Source: Anadara kagoshimensis (taxonomy: Eukaryota; Mollusca; Bivalvia; Arcoida; Arcidae). Taken from it: a stretch of DNA of 64,000 nt. The notes beneath the pieces were generated by a model. That model did no database searches and was not told where the DNA came from. It saw only the letters and a program-made list of their open reading frames with translations. The stretch's first letter is position 1; every line of letters begins with the position of its first letter. The DNA is taken from assembly GCA_021292105.1 (NCBI GenBank), contig CM037866.1, forward strand, positions 8,090,482-8,154,481, read 5' to 3'. Positions 24,475 to 36,004 of this stretch are shown in pieces. The translations under genes were made by a program, and so were the position numbers.

Positions 24475-24649
24475 ATGTCTTTAAGAAATTTCAAAGAGCC
24501 AGTCTCTGATGGTAGATTTTAACATTAACGATAAGGTTGCAAAAGCCAAGATGTACGGTTTCCATTTTTCAAACAGTCCATATGTCTCCATAATTTGTGA
24601 GGTAACTGTTTGTAAATCCTTGAAGAGTTCTGGATGTTTAAAAAGCACG
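24475..24649 (+). pseudogene. ZP copy 2, ZP-C core exon with in-frame stop
   Basis: Same 175-base length and phases as 12057-12231. In the frame required by its paralogues it reads C-L-stop (TAA at 24482-24484), then EISKSQSLMVDF, followed by an otherwise intact AKMYGFHFSNSPYVSIICEV and TVCKS...GCLKST before G|GTAAGA. No alternative nearby AG gives the right phase past the stop. This second lesion supports pseudogene status for copy 2. Confidence 0.8.
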
Positions 24650-24984
24650 GTAAGAACTTATGATATAACGTGAAATGAATTTGAAACAAAACCGGTTACT
24701 TCTAAACATATTCATATATGAAGTGTTTTTGTTATCTATGATTTTGAATATGAGAGGAAATATTTTGCACGGATAGTAAAATTAGATATCTAATAACCTA
24801 ATTTTAATATTAAATGTCATAGAACAGCTGCATATTTCTATATTACCTGTGCACAGTTTCGCTGATTATGAAAATTCTGCGAAGAAACGGAATTTTATTA
24901 TTTTATCGGTATTATGGTCCTTCTGCTAAATATGTTATGTTGTAGAATCTTATTTTTAAATGGCAAGTGCTTGGGGAAACAATA

Positions 24985-25100
24985 GTCACTTTCCATGTTA
25001 AAGTCTCGGTCAAACCCAGGTCAGTGTTCGAACCCAAGACCTTCAACATACGGAGCTATTAATCTAACAAATGAGCTACCGCAGTGCTATGATGCCATAA
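24985..25100 (-). mobile_element. SINE fragment (tRNA-derived head, family of 38373-38710)
   Basis: On the minus strand: GCGGTAGCTCATTTGTTAGA (A-box region), CTCCGTATGTTGAAGGTC, GGGTTCGAACACTGACC (B-box region) and a gtttgaccgagactttaac continuation. Head only; diverged. Confidence 0.7.
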
Positions 25101-25951
25101 AGACATTGATTATTGAAAAACCCATACATATTTAGATCACTGATTATACGCCGCTACCTGTAAGCAATCATTAACACATTGGGTTTCAATAAAAAACTTT
25201 TCCTCTCTTGTATGCAGAACCTTAGGCGTGCCAAGAACATAATACAATTCCCATTTGGAAAGATATTATTAGTTATTCGAGATTTTCCCAGGGTATATGG
25301 GATGGTATGGCCGTCTTTGGTTTCGTATTTCCTGAGGCGCAGCCACCCCGACGACAGAAATATAAACGTTATTCAAAATGCACTTTATTAAACAGTTCCG
25401 CGGGCGTATTTGTATTCATGTGAATGCTATCTTAACTAGAATATAATTTCCCTAAATCGTCATCACTGTTCGATCTGCATTTTACAAACGACGAGAATAT
25501 GGGAGTTGTTCCCCTTTAGTCGCAGATACGAACTTTTAACTCTCGAATTTTGAATCTTATTTTCTTAACGTTACTAGATACAAAATTTAAATTTTATAAT
25601 ATTTTGTAATTTATAAAATTAAACATCGTTTGTTACTTTTAATACTTTTTTGAAAACCAACAGGTTAAAATATACTTCAATACTTGAAGCGGACCATGGG
25701 GGTGACCATAACCCGACAGGTTTGAAGCTCCGTATTATCCGATCACGTGGTATCCGTATTACCAGTTCAGGCGACCGTATTGCCTTGGAAAATTAAATAT
25801 ATGGGATAGTATAAATAAGATTTTAACCAATCAGATTGTAAGTATTTTACCAAAGTGGTAATAAAAAACTATATCTTATACGTACAATATATATTCTTAA
25901 GTTGTGCCTTATTAATGAGTAACACGGTTTTAGTTTGTACGTTTTTCATAG

Positions 25952-26174
25952 GGATGCCCAAAGAATGCAAATCGAAGAAAACGAAAAACAACGAGAAGCA
26001 ATGTTAATACTAGTGATTATGATGTCCTTTATCGAAATAATCTACCACCGCAAATGAAAGGAAATGAATATCAGTCTATTGAAAGGAGATCGATAAAAAC
26101 GGAGGATTCAAAGAACTTAAACCTGAAAGTGTATAAATCAATTCGTGTTCTTGACACCAAGGCAGGAATTTCAG
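25952..26174 (+). pseudogene. ZP copy 2, furin-site exon (open)
   Basis: 223-base exon, phase 0 in after TTTTTCATAG, phase 1 out at CAG|GTAAAA. It reads GCPKNANRRKRKTTRSN..., with an RRKR basic site, then ...NLKVYKSIRVLDTKAGISG. It aligns with 17013-17322 in the basic site and the RVLDT segment but lacks the Pro/Thr linker. This exon itself has no stop. It is called pseudogene only because the two preceding exons are broken. Confidence 0.75.
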
Positions 26175-27610
26175 GTAAAATTTTGATTAAAATTGCCTTT
26201 TACCCTGACAAAATTTGAATAGATCTTCAATTAGCGTTTTCAAGTGTCTTTGCAGAAGATTAGTGATTTCTAATGATATTATTGTTGATTCCACCATCCC
26301 CGAACATACTACAAACAAAATAAGATAATATCACCGGATATGTCAGCTAACTCCATACCGCAATCCAAGAACTAACATATATAGTAAATGAATAATCCTT
26401 TAATGTGTCAAAACTCCATTTGCTCTTACAACTCTGTATCACTTCTAGTAATGCGACATTTTTTTCTAAAAGCATATAAGGAAACTTTTAAGCTTTTTAA
26501 GTAATATGCCGTAAGTAGAACTATGTTGATGACTACATTATACCTTTTTCAATGGTTGATTTCTAACACTATCAGGTCAATTAAACGCCTTCTAGTGGAA
26601 TTAGTAAGATAAATTATAAGTGTACAATTTCAAAAATAAACCAGACGAAACTTGTTATTATATTAGTTTCCCATCCAATGTATAAAGCATTTCATCTAAC
26701 AGAATGTTTTTAGTGAAGTATAATTTTAAAAACAGGTAAATTGTTCTTGATTCTAGGCCACAGACATAAGCGAATACAAACATTTAAGCCAGTCTATATT
26801 GATTTGACACTGTGGAAATTTGTATTGAAGAATGGCCTTATTATGACATAACGTCATAACATTTTCATTTAAATACACCGAAAAAAACTATTAACCATAT
26901 TAAACAAGGTATCTTATATTTTAAATTTCAACCAACTAATGGAATTTTGTCACATTCATTTATTTTGTATATGAACTAAGTAATCGTTTTATTTTCTCCG
27001 CCATTCAACGAGAGGATTTCGTCGATCCTACCTCTCAGAAATTCTTGCCCGCATTTATTCTCCAAAACGTTGAAGCACTATTTCACGAATTAAACTCATA
27101 AAGCATAAACAATGACAGGAGATACGTATATCATTTAACCCAACTTGGTTTGCTAATTTTCCTGGGAGTTATGCATGGAAAACCTAAAAGTTAAATTTTC
27201 TAAAACACATAACTGGATCCAAAATCTGATATGATATTTGGCTTCTCTATAGTCTTAAACTAATAATTGATTAAGATGAAATTTGCTCCAGAAATAACGG
27301 TTTTTGTTAAATTGTGATAAAATTGAAAAAAAAATGCCTTCAAACTGTAGTGTCCAGACAATTATTGTCCGGAGTAATTCTACAAAACTATTAAGCACTT
27401 TTACACGAATTTGAAACAAAGCAACTATTTTCATATTTGTGAGTTATTTCCCTTTGAACGTTAGTGTAAAAATACACGTGATGGTGCGGGATCCTAATTA
27501 ACTTTTACTGAATACTTGTTAGTGTGCATCTCTGTCGAGTAAGATGATTAAACGAAAATTTAATTAAATTATATATAAATTTTATTTCAGTTTCGCATTC
27601 TTTTTTGTAG
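26175..27610. other. intron, ZP copy 2
   Basis: AT-rich intron; no repeat family or exon recognised. Confidence 0.5.
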
Positions 27611-27681
27611 GTACGAGGGCATCAAATTCCTTATCAGCCTTTTGGCATTTGATGGTTATTGCATTAACAGTTGTCATATAA
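27611..27681 (+). pseudogene. ZP copy 2, terminal exon with hydrophobic tail
   Basis: Phase 1 entry after TTTTTTGTAG. It encodes GTRASNSLSAFWHLMVIALT then VVI and stop TAA (27679-27681): small residues followed by a hydrophobic C-terminus, as expected for a GPI-anchor or membrane tail. It parallels the copy 1 terminal exon in position and phase but not in sequence. AATAAA at 27812-27817 is a possible polyadenylation signal. Confidence 0.7.
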
Positions 27682-28770
27682 AATTCGGAAAGGGACAAAA
27701 GAAGTCAGTTGACACATTATTGGTACAATCCTATGATATGTTTTATTAATCTTTAAACCTATTATATTACATGGATTTTCAACTTGAAGAAAATACGAAT
27801 TAACATTGTTTAATAAATTTGCATTCAAAACATTTACTTTACTCATACATTTCTGTAGCTTTACTTATTAATAGTATTTTGTGTGGTTTAAGTCTAATAA
27901 AAAAAACAAACCAAATATGTTGATATTACCTAAATTGTCGGCAGATTTCTTGATTGTTGGTGCAAGTATTTGTAGTAAAGTCACTCAATGTGATAATTAT
28001 AATGGTTTATGCTATTCAAATTCTTGTCATACACATTTGAACAAAAAAAACGTGATTGCTTTATCGATGTTATAAGTAAGCAATATATACTTGCTTATTT
28101 TACAGCACTAGACGGTCGTTTCGGAATACAATTTTTCATCAGTAGTCCTTGGACTGGACCACAAATATGAAATTTACACCGATTGTTTGTTTAATAAGGA
28201 GCAAGTAGCTAGACTGTCTCTGTCGCAAAAAAAGTTATATTTAGTGTTAATGTCACGAGTTCAAAAACCTCGTAGTATATAAACTTAAATTTTCGTTTAA
28301 AATAATGTTGATAACGTCATGTACATTTACGACATTCGGCGTTTTAAGAGTCATTCTCTGTAAGGATCACACTGACTTGGAAATCGCAGGTCACAGATTT
28401 TGATATGTTTTACCGAATCAATAAGTACATATAACAAACTAAGAAAAATGATCAAACTAAGATTTATATGTATCGTTTACATGGTAACCTATCACTATGA
28501 TCCTAATCCCTGGAATTTCAGTCAATTGTTGGTGAATAGCGAAAATGCCTGTGACTTTGTGTTTTGGTTTTTTACAATTATATAAATTTTCATCAAAATC
28601 TGAAACAAGTGATTTCCAAAATAAAACCAAATCATCTACTTCCTACAGATAATTACAAAAATCACGATATGTGAGGTTTTGTGAAAAAATATTTACAGTT
28701 GTATGCTTTTTAGTTTTCAAAATATCCTTAAAGTGTATTCACGAGATCTACAAAACAATAAGCTCGGTTG
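27682..28770. other. intergenic, ZP copy 2 to copy 3 (first part)
   Basis: Apart from the hammerhead-like motif on the minus strand, no supported gene or repeat was seen. Confidence 0.45.
28106..28147 (-). ncRNA. hammerhead ribozyme-like motif, dispersed copy
   Basis: Minus strand: GACTA (stem I), CTGATGA core, 13-base stem II region ending TTCC, GAAAC core, GACC, GTC cleavage triplet, TAGTG (stem I). The core boxes are consensus. Stem II is weakened (AAAA opposite TTCC) and one stem I pair is lost. Flanks match the copies at 58.3 and 60.6-61.0 kb. Confidence 0.6.
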
Positions 28771-28925
28771 TAAAAGCTCCTTTAATAAACAGGAGGTACT
28801 TAACCTTCCGGAGCACCCTGTCTGACTTTCCTGGTGGAAGTTGACGTGTTTAACCTAACTTGTCAGTTTCACAGTTTTTGTTTGCTTCTGGACATGGCTT
28901 GGTATGTTTGTGTTCGACACTGGAT
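28771..28925 (+). mobile_element. 3' tail of the retroelement
   Basis: AACAGGAGGTACTTAACCTTCCGGAGCACC, then ttcctggtggaagttgacgtg, taacctaacttgtcagtt and gacatggcttggtatgtttg. Same order as the tail at 23130-23275. Confidence 0.75.
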
Positions 28926-31060
28926 TGATCCCCAAAGTTCTTCCTGCATTATTTGTTTAACATTGAAATATCTTGCCAATCATTGAGAGTAACTGGTAAT
29001 TTATTTCAATGTTTGCTCAATTCAAATAATCATAAACCTGTAAAATTTCTCAGCATCAGATGGCCGATATCAGAAAAAATCCTCATTAGTAGTGAGTCAA
29101 TGAATTATTTGGAAGCGAGGATTGTTGAATAATTGGAAGTTTTCTGGTTCAAACCATTTCCAATCCTGCAATTTTACCATTAGTGTTCTATAACCTTACA
29201 GTTGACATGCTTGCGAAATATACGCACAAAGAACTGTGTCAAACGTATAAAGGACATTCCTACTTTTTCATCTATGGATAAATCACGAACCAGAGATGAA
29301 TTAGTCCAAGAAAAAAAAAGCGAAAAGTAAAGACAAGTCAAATCAAATTATGAAATCACCTTAATGTTTTAAAACTTAAAAAGAATTACACGAACAGACA
29401 CTTTACAAAAGTTTAATTTGTTACCTAAAATGTCAGGTTTAAGCAAAGCCAAACAATCAGGTGAGAATGTCCTACCCATGTGTTCCGTAAAGGAAACCAC
29501 TTACTCCTACTGTTTCAGCTAGCTAAACCCGTCACGTATGAAATCGAGATTAAGAATGAACAGAACATTGAACGATTGGAGGTCACATATATCCATGGTA
29601 AGTTTGGACACAGAGACGCAATCATTATCAACAATACTGTTTTAACGCAAATTATGTGGTCAAACTTTGTGTCATAAACCATTTTTTAAAATTTAATCAT
29701 AAAATAAATTCAAAAAGTAGTATACGACAATATATATGACAAGCATTTCTCTTGCACAACATGGAATTCTTTTTATTACATTGTCATGAGTCACAATTGT
29801 GTAAAATAAATTATTATATCGATTTTCTTCCCTTTTTCGAAACATTTTGGGGATAGGTGCATTACTCCTTTGTAAATTTAAAATTTATGATAACAATCCT
29901 CGCAACTAAGAGTCATTTCACAATAGTGACTAGGTGATCGGAGGACACTATCTACTGTATTGAATACCATTACAAATTTAAAAAGGCTTTATCAGCCAGT
30001 GATCTTAAAAACGTTGGATGGTTGGTCCATTTAATAGATTTAAACCACACCAATGGGTAAAACCTACAGTTCATATCCAAAATTCGGATTTTTTATTATC
30101 AGTGTTCCACATATTTGTTCGTAATTTTTGACTCGCGACGTTTGCTTGGTGTTTCATTTGCTGCAATGACAATGTATTTCGGATACAATTTTAGTATTTA
30201 CCGCCCATTGTCTTTCTAATACAAATTTTGTTTCCATTGGTCAAATACTTTTAGAATAGACTTTGAAAAGAGCAGGGCAAAAATACACAGTATTTGCTTA
30301 TTGGATAAATATGACAAACTAAAAATTATACAGAATCACGTTTACGTAAAGTTTATAACCCGAGCTCAATATACCATAACCCGAGTTCTTTTTGCTCTGT
30401 TTAAAAATGTAACAAAATCATTGAAAAAATAAGTCAATAATGGTAATTTATATGCTTTTGTAGTTTTAAATGACCACTTTTTTAAAGTAGGACAGTGTAC
30501 CCTGACATTATATTGGTATTGCAACAGTGTTCTTTCAAAACTGGTAGTTTTATAACCAGTGGTCTCTGTCTGTGTGTGTCTTTTCTTGTTTTCGTTGGGC
30601 TTTCTTTCAACATATTTATTTGTTTTTTTATCATTGGTTGTTATCAAGAACATGTAGTTTAGTTGTCTTTTCTCTTTCTTTAAGTAACCGTTAAATGAGT
30701 TTCGGGTCTTGGATGTATTGACTATTAATGACTACAAACTAAATCAATTTAAAACACATTTTAAAACAATGTGTAGTTTGAGTTATCCCTCTTCATTTAC
30801 AAAATACTGTTATGTTAATTAGGAACTTAATATAATATTTGTATTAAATATAAATAAATATATAAACATGTTTTATGTAGTAAAAAGTTTTATTAAATCT
30901 AGTTAGGTTACAAAATAATACTCAAAGGAAGAGCGGAAATCAGGGGAAAAGTCAGGTGTCCTCACTTACAACACAATCAGTAACGTAAGGTAACGTAAGG
31001 TAAAAATAAAATGCATTATACAACTTATTTTGTAATAATATAATTAAATTATATAAAGTG
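28926..31060. other. intergenic stretch
   Basis: Only the possible exon at 29518-29598 stands out. The 95-codon minus-strand frame at 30366-30653 shows no recognised motif. Confidence 0.4.
29518..29598 (+). CDS. possible isolated exon, unidentified
   Basis: Between a good acceptor (TCCTACTGTTTCAG) and a good donor (G|GTAAGT) an open frame reads LAKPVTYEIEIKNEQNIERL then EVTYIH. The composition is protein-like, but I recognise no family, and no partner exons with fitting phase were found nearby. It may be an exon of an unrecognised gene or a chance frame. Confidence 0.3.
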
Positions 31061-31450
31061 GTTGCAAGCCTGGGCTTATCAAGGTGCTAAAAAAGTGTTA
31101 TGGTCGTCATCACTATATCGTTAAGAAGAATGAAGTCTCTGTATCGAAATTTAACCTGGATGTGTGGTCCTTTAGTCCCATGTCTCTTTGATTACATATA
31201 CAGTATGCGACATTTGTAGCCAGCTACACAGGTGGTGGTTACCCTTCCAGAGCACCCGGCCTCACTTTCAAGCTGGAGGTTGAAGTGTTTCTATCAATCT
31301 TACTCCTAATGAAATTATTTGCAAACCACATGGTAAACACGTGTTCGTTGCTTGTGATTATTTTTACCTTCATACGTGTTTCACCTAACTTGTCAACTTC
31401 AAAGTTTTTACTTTGATTTTGGATTGTGACTTCAATATGCATAATTGTTT
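31061..31450 (+). mobile_element. 3' part of the retroelement, degenerate
   Basis: Terminal coding words (TTATGGTCGTCATCACTATAT, atgaagtctctgta) followed by the tail: TACCCTTCCAGAGCACCCGG, acctaacttgtcaacttcaaagtttttactttgattttggattgtgac and tttgttg. An extra segment at 31300-31380 interrupts the tail. Confidence 0.7.
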
Positions 31451-31680
31451 GTTGTTTTTGCGTTTCTATTTTAATTACAATCCTTGGTTGTTGCTTTTTT
31501 CTTTATGAATCAAAATAAAAAACAAACATACTAACCCATATCGAAATCACAATTTAGAAGTAAGGTAAATATTTTGAAACGGACAAGTTAGGTTTAGTTA
31601 AAATAATCACAAAATGTGAACACGTGTTAACCATGTGGTTCGCATATATTTTCATTAAGCGTAATGAATCATCGGTGATG
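31305..31680. repeat. inverted repeat made of two opposed retroelement tails
   Basis: Left arm 31305-31450 and right arm 31515-31680 are reverse complements with indels. Shared words include AACCACATGGTtAACACGTGTTC, TTGTGATTATTTT and the tail block acctaacttgtc...tttac...attgtgattt...gtttgtt. About 65 bases separate the arms. Confidence 0.7.
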
Positions 31681-33000
31681 ATACGATTTTTTGGAATGCA
31701 TTACCAAAGTGTTTTTTCAATTCATCTGTAAATAGTATATCACTCATAATGACTATTCCGTCCAGGAACTCACAGTGACGTCATAAAAATTACCTATTTG
31801 GCATTGGACCCTTTTGGATAGACTGAAGTGTTAAATAAGACCTTAATTCTATAAAGATATTTCTCTTTTAAAGTTTATGGTATTATATTTATATTGTCAT
31901 GTGCAGCTTGTATCAAAAATACAAAGCAGGTTATCTGCAGTGCAAATTATTATCAACATATTGGCAAATAGTATGTCACAAGTTCTCTTGCGGGAAACAC
32001 AGCTGGTTAGGGAGCAAGTATTTTGTATCAGTTACCTTATTTGGATTATCTTCGAATTTATCAGGGGTATTTATTATGTATTATGACCCACTTTGAAAGA
32101 TTATTTGTTTGGTTAACGATAGTGTAATCAAGGTATGGATTCTTACTTTAATGTTTGTTAAACTGCATACAACCTGGGCTTTCATATACTGATTGACATT
32201 CGTTTTACTAACAGCATTTATTAATATATTGGATTTTTAAAACATACTGGTAAAGTATAAAAAGTTTCATATAGAACTATTAAAATGTCAAATACTCCCG
32301 ACTTGGAGTAGGTGGAATATTACAATTTCTAAATAACGAGATTAAAATAAATCTAAATTTTGTTACACGCACGGCGAATGTTATTTTATCTTTTGTCATA
32401 TATTAGTTAAAACGAGTTATTTAAATTTAATTTTACAGTAGAGATAAAATTCATAAAATTTTACTTTTTAATTGTTAGCAAGTGCTATGGATGTTTTTGC
32501 AATTGATTTCAACCATTTTTTACTAAAGCTAGCTTAAAGTGCATTTTCTAAATGTTTGTATTATTATTTGTATGTCTGACTGACACCGATAGATGTAAGG
32601 TTTTTTAATAGATTATATACAATCATGTATATTTATGATTAAAAAAATAAATTTTATATCCGAATAATATTACACAGTTAGGCCGTCCGTTCAAAATTCT
32701 AGAACCCTAAAAACTGATTAGTTAATTAGGTAGTGATATCACAATATATTAACAAACTTGTTATGTGTATGCCATTGGAAATTACTCTGCCGCTCCCCGT
32801 AAAATGCAGGAAATATACATGCATTGTCTATATATAGAACATTCGCATACGCATTCGCGTACGGGTTTTCTTGTAAAACGCAATATTGCGATATCAAATA
32901 GTGTAGTGCATTTATTTTGGATAAAATTTGACATATAATAAATGAATTTAATCAAAAAATATTATTTTTAATTTCCAGAGTTTTTCAAGTCTGTCTAAAA
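31681..33000. other. intergenic stretch upstream of ZP copy 3
   Basis: AT-rich; no gene, RNA or repeat recognised. Confidence 0.4.
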
Positions 33001-33130
33001 CTAGCCTGGACATATTGACGTCCGCTGTTTTCTTTTCATTCTCATTTTTTATGTTATACATAACGAATTTAGCTAGCTAGAAAGCAGGTGCTAACCATTC
33101 CAGAACACCCGGTCTCCCTTAGGATTTTTA
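33001..33130 (+). mobile_element. 3' end fragment of the retroelement
   Basis: agcctggacatattgacgtc...ttagctagctagaaagcaggtgctaaccattccAGAACACCCGGTCTCCCTT parallels 23040-23175. Highly diverged. Confidence 0.5.
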
Positions 33131-33578
33131 TTTGAGACACTTAAATAACGTCGCTTTGGTCAAAAGCTTTTTCTCCCCTTTTCTTTCTCTTTTTTTATTT
33201 TATTTTAATAGAATGACTTTTTCACATTAAAGTCTATTAAATTCTGTGTTTTCGTCAGAAAAATATAATTAACTTTTGTTTCCTTAACACGAAAAGAGAA
33301 AAAATTCATTTCTTCAAAAGTCGATGATAAAGGACTGTTAGAAAACAACTAATATTACACAACAGTACAGACAGAAGGAAATAAGACACAAGATAAACTC
33401 AAGTGGTAATGATAAAGCTAATAAGTTATAACGCGGTCAGTTCTACATGTATAACCTTGGAGAACGTGATTGTAAACAATAATGTACATATTGTTATTTG
33501 CTTTTTTGAAATTTTATAAAATAATGCATTCATAAGTATCACATGACCATATTCTCTTATTCTTTTTTTTCCTTTCAG

Positions 33579-33615
33579 GTTTAAAATGTTGAAGATAGTA
33601 TTACTTTCCTGTGTA
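33579..33615 (+). CDS. ZP gene copy 3, first coding exon (signal peptide start)
   Basis: An acceptor-like TTTTTTTTCCTTTCAG precedes this short exon, so a 5' UTR exon probably lies upstream. ATG at 33586-33588 (context TTAAAATGT) begins MLKIVLLSCV, and a consensus GTGAGT donor follows at 33616 in phase 0. Joined in phase to exon 2 (IWCTAVIVAVQGADNST) it gives a classic signal peptide with cleavage near residue 22. Seven successive coding exons (this one plus 37829-38102, 48201-48340, 54328-54506, 57849-57997, 59833-59941, 62050-62227) keep phase and sum to exactly 353 codons. That is strong internal support for one gene. Confidence 0.75.
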
Positions 33616-35199
33616 GTGAGTAGCATTATTTAATTATATTAGTTCATTTTTTATTTTGTTATGTGGTTTGGATTGGTACTTTTATTTTGTATAATAAATT
33701 AACACACAATCTGTTTTTGAAGTACTTGGTGGCTCTAGCCGCTAAGGTTCAAATGCCAATTAATCATGCCACATCAAAGTGCGAGAAACTTTGCCACTTC
33801 GTTCTCCCTCCGTTTCCTCAAACAACACAGACTTGGACCCGGTCTCACAATTGTTCCTCAACTAAGGTTTTCGTTACTTTAAATCTGGTAAAATTTGACA
33901 ACATTTTTAAGTACTGAATATAAAATATTTCGATAAAATTAAAAAAAACAGCTGTATTGGCTTTTTTCAAAATGGCACATTAAATTTCCAAATATCATAA
34001 AAACAAATTTAAGTATAACGATGTCAAATTTTCTAGATTTAAATTAAGGACTTATTGTAAAACAGGGGCCTGACCGCCTCTAAATAAGTAAAAGAACGCT
34101 GAAACACACTGAGTCAACGTCACAAATTTTCAAGTACCACATTAGTGCTCATCATGAAAACGCACAATAAAGCGTGATAAAAATTGCGCGAATAAATCAA
34201 TACCTTGCATATAAAGATAGAAACACATGCGCACGCAAGCTAAGCAGGTACATGAATTAATAATCGCTGAGGCCGAATCCCTTTATGGTGGTTTGGGATG
34301 TCCGAATAATTGATTTGAAGAACTGAAATGTTTCGATTAAGTGGATTCTGGACAAATAAGTAATTGTAATTTGAACATCTACCGGTATATTTGTGTTTGA
34401 TATTTTTCTGGATGTTTTACTTGATTGGGTTAATAAAATTGTGTCCCATTGCAAATCATTGTACTTAAGCAATTAAATGATCGGGGAATACATTCACCTG
34501 TTACATACACTCGGCAGAGTATGCATTGTAGGGATTATTAAGGTTTTTTTAAATCCCCGGGACAGTTGAATTTTGAATTCTCGAAGTTTGAATTGAGTTT
34601 ATTGATCAAATTAATTGGAGATAACTTGTGAAATTAAATGTTGTGAATTTTATTCAACATATTGATATAACTATCTACTGAATAATGATATGGATCAGTG
34701 CCTCACGGGTTCGAACCTCGCTTGGACACAGGGGCCTCGGTCGATTGGTCTAAGGCACCGCCTATGGATCACAACGCTTAAGTTCCAACTCTAATTGCGC
34801 GGAATGTTTTTAAAGATTCTTGATCAGGGGTAAAACCTTATAAATCCTCTTCAATTACTCTGGCAGATCTCTGTCCGTTCGTTTGTCGTTTTCTGAACTA
34901 TGGGGGAAAAATTCTTCGACACTATCATCCATCCTATTTTATCATCAAGGTAGAACAACGAAAATTTAACAAGCCTTTTGAAATGATCTTTTTCACAAGT
35001 TATCAAAAAGTGTCATTGAATTCTATCCAGATAAATCCGTTTTTTATTATTATTTGTTTTTTGTGTTGTTGACATTTTAATCTAATTATAATGAGACCTA
35101 AATAGACATTTGGTAATGTGTCAGCTGTAATGACAAGATAATCTTCAAGACTTGAAAATAATAAATAATTGTTCTGTCAATCACTCAGCAATCAGAAAT

Positions 35200-35412
35200 A
35201 AAAGTCACGGGGTCTTTCGAAAGAGACTTTAAAAACCGATGTCCTGTGTCATATCATGTGTATCACGTAAAATAATCTTCCCTGCACTTTGTCCTAAGCT
35301 CACTGCAAAGTTAAAATTTCTGCCACTTCTCCTATAGTTGGTGACGTCTTGATATAAGTGGAATATTCTTTACTTGGACGTAAAACTCCATTTAATCAAT
35401 CAATCAATCAAT
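35200..35412 (+). mobile_element. SINE, 5'-truncated copy of the 38373-38710 family
   Basis: Shares the body words aaagtcacgg-tcttt-gaa-gaga-cttaaaa, gatgtcctgtgtca, gcactttgtccta, tatagttggtgacgtcttgatataa, and ends gacgtaaaactccattt followed by (AATC)4. The tRNA-like head is missing. Confidence 0.65.
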
Positions 35413-36004
35413 TTATGAGTAAGAGTAGAGTGGAATATTGTTTACGCCCCAGTCAAAATTTTTTAACTTGTATCGAGCGTTGATGTAAGAAACCTAGTAC
35501 CTGGATACTATATTTTAAAAATACCAAAAAGACTTTTGCAAAACTTCTAGTAGTGTAATGACGTGATTTAAGTCCAACGTTCAATTAATTATCTCAATCT
35601 GAACCATTTAATGAACCATTGAGCTGTTTAGAGTTCAGAAATGGCGTTTACAGTCCTTTATATCTTTATATCCATAGAAAATCAAATATATTTGAATAAA
35701 TATTGATATTTTTCACTTATTTGTACCTAGTTGTGACAGGAAATCTGTATGCACATCCGCGATTGTCATAAAGTATTTTTGTAGAAAGGAAAATGTTGGC
35801 GGTATATGGGGATTTTACACATGCGAAAATGACGATGTTTACACCGGAAGTGATGTCCTTGGTGACGTTTTACGACATATGCGCAACAGAATCCGCCATT
35901 TGCCTTTTGCCTTGTGTTTCAACATGTTAAACCCCCATAGCATCAACGTTTTACCCTGTGTAGATATATTGTGGGCTAATTCCGGATGTGCATTCATATT
36001 CCTG

